Shown here one piece after another: positions 58,117 to 64,000 of a DNA stretch of 64,000 bases. The DNA comes from CAYQQU01 sp964419545. GTDB taxonomy: Bacteria; Bacteroidota; Bacteroidia; Chitinophagales; Saprospiraceae. The stretch lies in assembly GCA_964419545.1 (NCBI GenBank), contig CAYQQU010000009.1, positions 1-64,000 of the forward strand. Direction: 5' to 3'. The position numbers and the translations under genes were made by a program. Positions within the stretch are counted from its first letter, which is position 1. Every line of letters starts with the position of its first letter. The notes below the pieces were generated by a model. The model did no database searches, was not told the DNA's origin, and saw only the letters and a program-made list of their open reading frames with translations.

Positions 58117-59673
58117 ATGGCGCAACCGACTGACCATTTCAAGAACCTCATTGCCCACTGCAAAGAATACGGTTTCATTTTCCAATCGAGTGAGATTTAC
58201 GACGGACTGAGCGCGGTATACGATTACGGACCCTACGGTTCCGAACTAAAAAACAACATCAAAGACTACTGGTGGCGGGCCATGGTGCAGTTGCACGAGA
58301 ACATCGTCGGCATCGACTCGGCGATCTTCATGCACCCCAAAACCTGGAAAGCCTCAGGCCACGTCGACGCCTTCAACGATCCGCTCATCGACAATAAAGA
58401 CTCCAAGAAACGGTACCGGGCCGACGTGCTGATCGAGGACCATATGGAGAAGATCGCGGGCAAGATGGACAAAGAGGTCAAAAAAGCGGCCAAGCGCTTT
58501 GGCGACAGCTTCGACGAAGCGATGTTCCGGCAAACCAACGACCGCGTCCAACGCTATCAGGAGGAGTACGATACGGTGCGCCGGCGGCTCGCCCAGGCGA
58601 TGACCGACGGCGATATGGAGGGCCTGCGGCAAATCATCGAGGATCTGGAAATCGCTGACCCGGAGACGGGGTCGCGCAACTGGACCGACGTGCGCCAGTT
58701 TAATCTCATGTTTTCCACCCAGCTCGGCAACATCGCCGGCGAGGAGGGCAAACTGTACCTACGCCCCGAAACGGCCCAGGGCATCTTCGTCAACTTCCTG
58801 AACGTGCAGAAAACCACTCGTCAGAAGCTCCCCTTCGGCATTGCCCAGATCGGTAAGGCGTTCCGCAACGAGATCGTCGCCCGTCAGTTCATTTTCCGGA
58901 TGCGGGAATTCGAGCAGATGGAGATGCAGTTTTTCGTGCGCCCGGGCGAGCAGCAAAAGTGGTACGACTACTGGAAAGAAGCTCGGATGCAATGGCACCT
59001 GGCGCTGGGCACGCCCGCCGAGAAGCTCCGCTTCCACGACCACGACAACCTCGCGCACTACGCCGATGCGGCCGTCGACATCGAATTCGAATTCCCGTTC
59101 GGATTTAAAGAGCTGGAAGGCATCCATTCGCGCACCGACTTCGACCTCGGCGCGCACCAGCAGGTGTCGGGGCGCAAAATCCAGTATTTCGATCCCGAAC
59201 TCAACGAGAACTACGTCCCCTTCGTAGTGGAGACGTCGATCGGCCTCGACCGCATGTTCCTCGCCACCTTAAGCCATGCCCTGACGGAAGAAACCGTCGA
59301 AGGCGCCGGCGGCAAGACCAGCACCCGCGAAGTCCTTAAATTACATCCCGCCCTGGCGCCCCTGAAATGCGCCGTTTTACCGCTCAAGCGCAACGACGAT
59401 CAACTCGTGGCCAAAGCGCGCCATATTTATGACCAGCTGAAATTGTCGTTCAACTGCCAGTACGACGATACCGGCAGCATCGGCAAACTCTATCGCCGCC
59501 AGGACGCCATCGGTACGCCTTATTGCATCACGGTCGACTTCGACACGCTGCAGGACGATACCGTCACCATGCGGGAGCGCGATTCGCTCAGCCAGGAGCG
59601 CGTCCCTATTGCGCGCATCGAGGAAATGGTTAGGGAACGCGTGGACGCCAAACAACTTTTTCACAGTATCTAA
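58117..59673 (+). CDS. glyS: Glycine--tRNA ligase
   Basis: Class II synthetase that charges tRNA(Gly) for translation. 518 residues from ATG 58117, the homodimeric type found in Bacteroidota. The family start is HFKNLIAHCKEYGFIFQSSEIYDGLSAVYDYGPYGSELKNN (quoted in parts: EYGFIFQSSEIYDG, VYDYGPYG). Motif 2 region: IGKAFRNEIVARQFIFRMREFEQME. Motif 3: VPFVVETSIGLDRMFLATL. The C-terminal anticodon-binding domain starts near 415 with LAPLKCAVLPLKRND. The frame extends 18 codons upstream with no family-like sequence, so the start at 58117 is preferred. Confidence 0.95.
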   Translation: MAQPTDHFKNLIAHCKEYGFIFQSSEIYDGLSAVYDYGPYGSELKNNIKDYWWRAMVQLHENIVGIDSAIFMHPKTWKASGHVDAFNDPLIDNKDSKKRYRADVLIEDHMEKIAGKMDKEVKKAAKRFGDSFDEAMFRQTNDRVQRYQEEYDTVRRRLAQAMTDGDMEGLRQIIEDLEIADPETGSRNWTDVRQFNLMFSTQLGNIAGEEGKLYLRPETAQGIFVNFLNVQKTTRQKLPFGIAQIGKAFRNEIVARQFIFRMREFEQMEMQFFVRPGEQQKWYDYWKEARMQWHLALGTPAEKLRFHDHDNLAHYADAAVDIEFEFPFGFKELEGIHSRTDFDLGAHQQVSGRKIQYFDPELNENYVPFVVETSIGLDRMFLATLSHALTEETVEGAGGKTSTREVLKLHPALAPLKCAVLPLKRNDDQLVAKARHIYDQLKLSFNCQYDDTGSIGKLYRRQDAIGTPYCITVDFDTLQDDTVTMRERDSLSQERVPIARIEEMVRERVDAKQLFHSI

Positions 59674-59747
59674 CAGCGCGTTGGGGGAACAGCTTACTGC
59701 TTTTCGTGTATTTTTTTTGAATACTTCACATTTTTTTCCGTTTCCCT

Positions 59748-60128
59748 TTGCACGAAACGAAAAAACCTGTACTTTTACGCTGCATATCAATTGAGGCTAC
59801 TACTTCCCTTTAGCAGTTCGTTTTTTCGGCTATCGCATACCACCAAGATTTATCACCATCGGTTTTAGTATTCGGGAGCGAATATTTTTGTCTGCATCGA
59901 TCGCTTCGCAAAAATTTTTACCGACTACTGGCCGTAGATCACAAAGTGTTCGCAACAGGCCGGCTTGCGACGTACCGCAAGCTGACGTTGGCTGAACGCA
60001 TCCCATGAACAGTGCGAATCCGGTAGCTTTTCATTGATCCATTCTCTTCCGATTCTCCTGTTTCACGGTTTTGCTTCTGCTGTCGTGCCTGCTGCACGGG
60101 CGCCATCGCCCTGTCCTTGCATTTTTTT
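59748..60128 (+). ncRNA. Speculative non-coding transcript
   Basis: In the 820-base gap between glyS and ald. A near-consensus promoter TTG (59748-59750), 19 bases, TACTTTTA (59770-59777) reads into a region with a strong hairpin CTTGCGACGTACCGCAAG (about 59963-59980) and ends at a short stem GGGCG/CGCCC (60098-60111) followed by T8 (60122-60129). It does not resemble tmRNA, 6S, RNase P or SRP RNA. A candidate only; it may also be the leader of nothing. Confidence 0.2.
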
Positions 60129-60496
60129 TGCTTCCAGAACTGCTTCTTTCTTGACATCAACGAATCTCGCATAGCAACTACTGCCGGCAAGCATACCATT
60201 ACATTAAATCTAGAATCACTAACGTCAATAGCTTCCGGCAACTATTCTCTCAACGGTTTCCCTGACACAGGATTTTTTCTTTCGTCTCCCTAACACAGGA
60301 ACATCGGCCGCCGCCCGCGGGTACAGGTCGATTAACAGCTCCAACCAGCGGTCTGCCTGCAGGAAATCACCTGGCACCTTAAAATGGTGCAGGCTCAACT
60401 GCCGGTAGATTGAAGGTCACGGTATCGGAAGGCGCCAACCCGTAGAAGCGGTTGGCGCCCTTCCCCGCCGGAGCTAACCCGTTGCGGGTTTCCAGA
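60129..60496. other. Gap with repeat-like hairpins and possible gene remnants
   Basis: Downstream of ald. Bases 60427-60464 form a hairpin with arms GGCGCCAACC / GGTTGGCGCC, and 60476-60491 carry ACCCGTTGCGGGTT (R5 motif). The minus strand holds two short protein-like frames, 60225-60377 (50 codons, GTG start) and about 60379-60495. They may be decayed gene pieces or part of a repeat. The 60225 frame contains FLQADRWLELLIDLYPRAAA. Confidence 0.35.
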
Positions 60497-61726
60497 TCAA
60501 ATGTTGGAAGTAATCAGGAGGTCCAGGTCGGTCGACTTGATGTCGAAGCGTTCGCCGAGATACTCGTTGGTCAGGCAGCCCTTATAGGTATAGACGCCGT
60601 GGCGCAGGCCGAAATGGCTGAACAGCAGTTCTTCGATGCTGCCGGAGCTGCCGGCTTTCAGGAGTATCGGGGTCAGGATATTGCTGACGGCGATTGACGC
60701 GGTGCGCGAAACGCGGGAAGCGATGTTGGGCACGCAGTAATGAACGACCTCGTGTTTGGTGAACGTAGGCTTGTCGAGCGAAGTAACTTCCGAAGTTTCG
60801 AAGCAGCCGCCCTGATCGATACTCACGTCGATGATCACCGAGCCCGGTTTCATTTTGGACACCATTTCTTCACTAACGATGACCGGCGTGCGCCCCGATT
60901 TGGCGTGCATGGCGCCGATGGCTACGTCGGCCGTCACCAATTCCCGTTCCAGGTAAACCGGGTTGATGGCCGAGGTGTACAAGGGACGCCCCACCTGGTT
61001 TTGCAAGCGCTTCAGCTTATAGATGTTATTGTCGAAAATGCGCACTTCGGCGCCCAGCCCGAGCGCCGTACGGGTGGCGTATTCCGCGACGATGCCCGCG
61101 CCGAGGATAACCACTTTGGCGCTGGGCACGCCCGATATGCCGCCGAGCAGCACGCCTTTGCCGGCGCTGGTGTTGGACATCAGCTCGCCGGCGGTGAGCA
61201 TAGCGCTGATGCCCGCCATTTCACTCATGATCCGGACGACGGGGAAGGTGTCCGACTCGTCTTTGATATACTCCATGGCCAGGGCGATCACGCGTTTCTG
61301 GCGAAGCTTGTTGATGTAATCGGCAGAAATGATGGGAAGCTGCAAAGGCGAGATCAGGATCTGGTTGGGGTGCATCAGTTCGATCTCGGCCAGCGTCGGC
61401 GGCGCTACTTTAATGATGATGTTGGCCTTGTAAACCTGTTCGGCGGAGTAGGCGATCTCGGCGCCCGCCTCGGAATAATCGTGATCGGAAAAGCTGGATT
61501 TTTCGCCCGCGCTGCTCTCTACCACGATGCGGTGGCCGTAGCCGATCAGCGTCTCTACGGAAGAAGGCACCAGCGCGACCCGGTTTTCCTGGAGCGTCAC
61601 CTCCCGCGGGATGCCGATGTACAGCTTGTCGGGGCGGCGTTGCACCTGCAACATTTCCGTTTGTGTCTGGTATTGACCCTGTGTAAATTCTTTCGGAACG
61701 GGTATCCGCCTTTCCTTTTCGCTCAT
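60497..61726 (-). CDS. ald: Alanine dehydrogenase
   Basis: NAD-dependent enzyme of the AlaDH/PntA family, L-alanine + NAD to pyruvate + ammonia. 409 residues from ATG 61726. Family landmarks: YIGIPREVTLQENRVALVPSSVETL, YSEAGAEIAYSAEQVYKANIIIKVAPP, the NAD-binding glycine motif AKVVILGAGIVAEYATRTALGLGAEVRIFD, GGCFETSEVTSL, and the last conserved block NIASRVSRTASIAVSNIL. It is longer at the C-terminus than the Bacillus enzyme. Which direction operates in the cell is unknown. Single gene with tsaE 110 bases upstream in the same orientation. Confidence 0.9.
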   Translation of the reverse strand: MSEKERRIPVPKEFTQGQYQTQTEMLQVQRRPDKLYIGIPREVTLQENRVALVPSSVETLIGYGHRIVVESSAGEKSSFSDHDYSEAGAEIAYSAEQVYKANIIIKVAPPTLAEIELMHPNQILISPLQLPIISADYINKLRQKRVIALAMEYIKDESDTFPVVRIMSEMAGISAMLTAGELMSNTSAGKGVLLGGISGVPSAKVVILGAGIVAEYATRTALGLGAEVRIFDNNIYKLKRLQNQVGRPLYTSAINPVYLERELVTADVAIGAMHAKSGRTPVIVSEEMVSKMKPGSVIIDVSIDQGGCFETSEVTSLDKPTFTKHEVVHYCVPNIASRVSRTASIAVSNILTPILLKAGSSGSIEELLFSHFGLRHGVYTYKGCLTNEYLGERFDIKSTDLDLLITSNI

Positions 61727-61836
61727 AATCAATTGGTTAACCCCAAAGCAAGCTTTGACGCGATTGCTCGTCGCCCCGGCTGCTTCGCGGTTTTGGTTGG
61801 ATGTTCTCGAAGACTGTCCCTGCCGGCGCCTTCAAT

Positions 61837-62256
61837 CTATAAAATTAGGATTTTTCGCTTTGAATTTCCGGAAAGCGTGATTTTAATCCGTACGACATCC
61901 GGCGCCAACAGCGGTTCGATCAGCTCCGGCCATTCGATGAGGCAGTAGGCGCCCGCGTCCAGGTAGGTCTCGATCCCGGCGTCCAGCGCCTCCTGCAAAT
62001 CGTTGAGCCGGTACAGGTCGATGTGATAGACCGGCTGTTCCCGGCCGCTTTCCGGATCGGCGTACGCGTATTCGTTCACGATCGAAAAAGTCGGGCTCGT
62101 CACTTCGTCCCATACGCCCAGGCGCCGGCAGATCGCTTTGATCAGGGTCGTTTTCCCGGCCCCGATCGCTCCCTGGAAAGCCAGCTGCCGGCGCGCGCCT
62201 GCTGCAGCCAGCACTTTCGCGGCTACTTCCGGTAATGCGGATTCATCGTATTCCAT
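61837..62256 (-). CDS. tsaE: tRNA threonylcarbamoyladenosine biosynthesis ATPase TsaE
   Basis: ATPase that assists TsaB/TsaD in making the t6A37 modification of tRNAs decoding ANN codons. 139 residues from ATG 62256; the upstream open extension is not family-like. The P-loop GAIGAGKTTLIKAIC (about 27-41) is intact. It is followed by SPTFSIVNEYAY, the Walker B-like VYHIDLYRLNDLQEALDAGIETYLD and the late LIEWPELIEPLLA. It is probably essential. Probably transcribed together with ald. Confidence 0.93.
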   Translation of the reverse strand: MEYDESALPEVAAKVLAAAGARRQLAFQGAIGAGKTTLIKAICRRLGVWDEVTSPTFSIVNEYAYADPESGREQPVYHIDLYRLNDLQEALDAGIETYLDAGAYCLIEWPELIEPLLAPDVVRIKITLSGNSKRKILIL

Positions 62257-62607
62257 GGATTGCTGTTCCAAAAACGGTCTAAATTTAATCAAGCCTCGTT
62301 TTATTCTTCTTCTTTTAGCGGCAAAATGTTCTCCTGCCGTTATTCGACAACCGGCTGTCCAGATCAAACTGTGGGGGCCGTTTTTTTGTTCGTTTGAATT
62401 GATTGCCGGTTCCGCCAAAACCAGGCGCCGTTCGCCACCCCATATCCGTCGGTCGGCCCCTTTTCAACAAAAAATGCACGAACCCGGTCCGATGTTGCAA
62501 AACGGAACGGATCGCGCCGGGTTTCAAAGAAACAAACGGCAGGCGTTCACCGTTTTATATAAAAGGTTCGCTACACGCTAAAACATCGATTTCTCCACTA
62601 TTTTTCG

Positions 62608-62615
62608 TATTTTTG
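62608..62615 (+). promoter_or_regulatory. -7 box at the gyrB start
   Basis: TATTTTTG matches TAnnTTTG and ends four bases before the ATG at 62620. Transcription from it would begin at or next to the ATG, giving a leaderless mRNA. No good TTG -33 element is seen. In the 363-base gap upstream nothing else stands out. Confidence 0.4.
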
Positions 62616-62619
62616 TAGA

Positions 62620-64000
62620 ATGGACACGGTAAAAGAAACGCAAGCCGGAAACGGCGATTACGGCGCATCAAACATTCAGGCGCTGGAAGGATTGGAAGCG
62701 GTGCGCAAGCGCCCGGGCATGTACATAGGAAGCACCGACGCCAAGGGGCTGCACCACCTCGTATGGGAGGTGGTCGACAACTCCATCGATGAGCACCTGG
62801 CAGGTTACAGCAACCGGATCGACCTGATCATCCACCCCGACAACTCCATTACGGTCAAAGACGACGGCCGGGGCATTCCCACGGGCATGCACGAGAAGCT
62901 CAAAAAGTCGGCCCTGGAAGTGGTCATGACCGTGCTCCACGCCGGCGGTAAATTTGATAAGAACACCTACAAGGTGTCGGGCGGTCTGCACGGCGTCGGG
63001 GTATCCTGCGTCAATGCGCTGTCGGAACATCTGCGCGCCGAGGTGCACCGGGAAGGGAAAGTATGGCTGCAGGAGTACGGACGCGGCAAGCCCCTCTCCG
63101 AAGTCAAAGCGATCGGCGACTCCCCGGCTACCGGCACCATCATCACGTTCCGGCCGGACGATGAGATCTTTTCGGACCGGAATTACAAATACGATGTGCT
63201 CGCCAATCGCCTGCGCGAGCTCGCATACCTGAATAAAGGCCTGCGCCTCACCCTGACCGACGAACGGGATACGGAAAAAGGGCAGCCGCGCCATGAGGTC
63301 TTCCTCTCGGAAGGCGGACTGGTGGAGTTTGTCGAATTCCTCGACGAGTCCAAACAACGCCTGAGCGAGCGCCCTATCCATGTCATCAGCAAGGAAGACA
63401 ACGTGGAAGTAGAGGTCGCCCTCCAATACAATCATTCTTTTTCCGAAAACATCTACTCTTTCGTCAACAACATCAACACCCGGGAGGGCGGCACGCACGT
63501 CAACGGCTTTCGCCGCGCCATCAACCGGGTGTTCAAACAATACGGGGAGAATAACGGCATGTTCAGCAAGCTGAAGTTCACCATCTCCGGCGAAGACTTC
63601 CGCGAAGGACTCACAGCGGTCGTCTCCGTCAAAGTACCGGAGCCCCAGTTCAAAGGCCAGACCAAGGGCGAACTCGGCAATTCGGAAGTGACGGGCATCG
63701 TTTCGCGCGCCGTTGGGGAAACCCTTGGCCATTACCTCGAAGAAAATCCGCGCGAAGCCAAGAAGATCATCGACAAGGTGATCCTCGCAGCTACGGCGCG
63801 GCACGCCGCCCGCAAAGCGCGCGAGATGGTGCAGCGCAAGAACGTGCTCACCGGCGGCGGCCTGCCCGGCAAACTCGCCGACTGCTCCTCCAAAGACCCC
63901 CAGGAGTCGGAAATCTTCCTGGTGGAGGGCGACTCGGCCGGCGGCACCGCCAAACAGGGCCGCGACCGGAACTTCCAGGCGATCCTTCCGCTGCGAGGCA
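62620..64000 (+). CDS. gyrB: DNA gyrase subunit B (3' end cut by window)
   Basis: ATPase subunit of the topoisomerase that introduces negative supercoils. About 460 codons are present; the gene runs past 64000. The GHKL ATPase domain has LEGLEAVRKRPGMYIGST, EVVDNSIDEHLAG, DDGRGIPTGMH and GGKFDKNTYKVSGGLHGVG. The second domain follows with KVPEPQFKGQTKGELGNSE. The start of the TOPRIM region is EIFLVEGDSAGGTAKQGRDRNFQAILPLRG (quoted in parts). The GGSxxQGRDR-type motif and lack of ParE features favour GyrB. Start ATG 62620 is the first after the upstream stop that gives the family N-terminus. Confidence 0.95.
   Translation, partial: MDTVKETQAGNGDYGASNIQALEGLEAVRKRPGMYIGSTDAKGLHHLVWEVVDNSIDEHLAGYSNRIDLIIHPDNSITVKDDGRGIPTGMHEKLKKSALEVVMTVLHAGGKFDKNTYKVSGGLHGVGVSCVNALSEHLRAEVHREGKVWLQEYGRGKPLSEVKAIGDSPATGTIITFRPDDEIFSDRNYKYDVLANRLRELAYLNKGLRLTLTDERDTEKGQPRHEVFLSEGGLVEFVEFLDESKQRLSERPIHVISKEDNVEVEVALQYNHSFSENIYSFVNNINTREGGTHVNGFRRAINRVFKQYGENNGMFSKLKFTISGEDFREGLTAVVSVKVPEPQFKGQTKGELGNSEVTGIVSRAVGETLGHYLEENPREAKKIIDKVILAATARHAARKAREMVQRKNVLTGGGLPGKLADCSSKDPQESEIFLVEGDSAGGTAKQGRDRNFQAILPLRG

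Noticed and set aside
59883..59925. Possible third copy of the 123-bp R2 element
   Set aside because: Only about 14 bases (GCAAAAATTTTTAC) match the right arm; the rest and the terminal repeat are absent.
59939..60241. 100-codon minus-strand frame between glyS and ald
   Set aside because: No recognisable motif, low-complexity Gln/Lys stretch, no ribosome-binding site; likely chance.
1..64000. tRNA, rRNA, tmRNA or CRISPR loci
   Set aside because: No conserved tRNA arms, rRNA segments, tmRNA ends or regularly spaced repeats were found; dispersed repeats are not evenly spaced.

Overview
The window is a chromosomal stretch of a gliding, type IX-secreting member of the Bacteroidota, most likely the Saprospiria (Saprospiraceae / Lewinella / Haliscomenobacter-like). 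Support: a GldB gliding lipoprotein; two proteins with C-terminal type IX secretion (T9SS) sorting domains; a TonB receptor paired with a DUF4249 lipoprotein; a TIGR03643/DUF2805 protein; Bacteroidota-type -7 promoter boxes (TAnnTTTG); and GC-rich coding sequence that leaves long antisense frames open. There are no rRNA or tRNA genes, no CRISPR array, no prophage and no intact insertion sequence.

Layout. 0-7.5 kb: gatA, pyrD, nadC, a barrel protein, gldB, an IPNS-like oxygenase and tatA. 7.9-13.4 kb (mostly minus): DUF937 protein, MltD-like transglycosylase, an OmpR-type regulator with its kinase, TIGR03643 protein. 13.6-15.9 kb: ferritin and a large helical protein. 16.4-19.4 kb (minus): a BlaI repressor / M56-TonB sensor / TonB_C-T9SS cassette. 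19.7-24.1 kb: Big_5 lipoprotein, xerD, ECF sigma factor, TetR regulator. 24.3-30.7 kb: SPFH lipoprotein followed by an ABC-HlyD-TolC-TPR export operon whose ATPase has lost several catalytic motifs. 30.8-33.7 kb: barrel protein, tandem OmpA protein and a coiled-coil/HhH protein. 33.7-39.4 kb: beta-propeller protein, lpxH, 3-hydroxyanthranilate dioxygenase, SDR, BtuF-like protein, uvrC. 39.8-45.8 kb: patatin lipoprotein, an orphan protein, TonB receptor plus DUF4249 partner. 45.9-48.7 kb: MarR-controlled tyrosine/homogentisate catabolism (hmgA, hpd). 49-57.9 kb: small lipoprotein, S8 protease with T9SS tail, recO, LysM protein, barrel and GIN-domain proteins. 58.1-64 kb: glyS, ald, tsaE and the start of gyrB, which runs off the window.

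Functional links: hydroxyanthranilate dioxygenase makes the precursor of quinolinate, the NadC substrate, so NAD synthesis from kynurenines is plausible. HmgA and Hpd are adjacent steps of tyrosine breakdown downstream of their likely regulator, which has a palindrome on its promoter. BlaI and the M56 protein overlap by 4 bp and have a consensus promoter covered by a palindrome.

The least explained content is intergenic. At least five families of palindromic repeats recur: a ~190-bp element in three copies, a 123-bp MITE-like element in two copies of identical length, a 163-bp palindrome with perfect ends, and two shorter motif families (AACCCGGATKATTCAT and AACCCGTTGCGGGTT). The best protein-level candidates for something new are the degenerate-ATPase export operon, the TonB_C domain on a T9SS substrate, and the kinase with a CxCxxC motif in its sensor domain.
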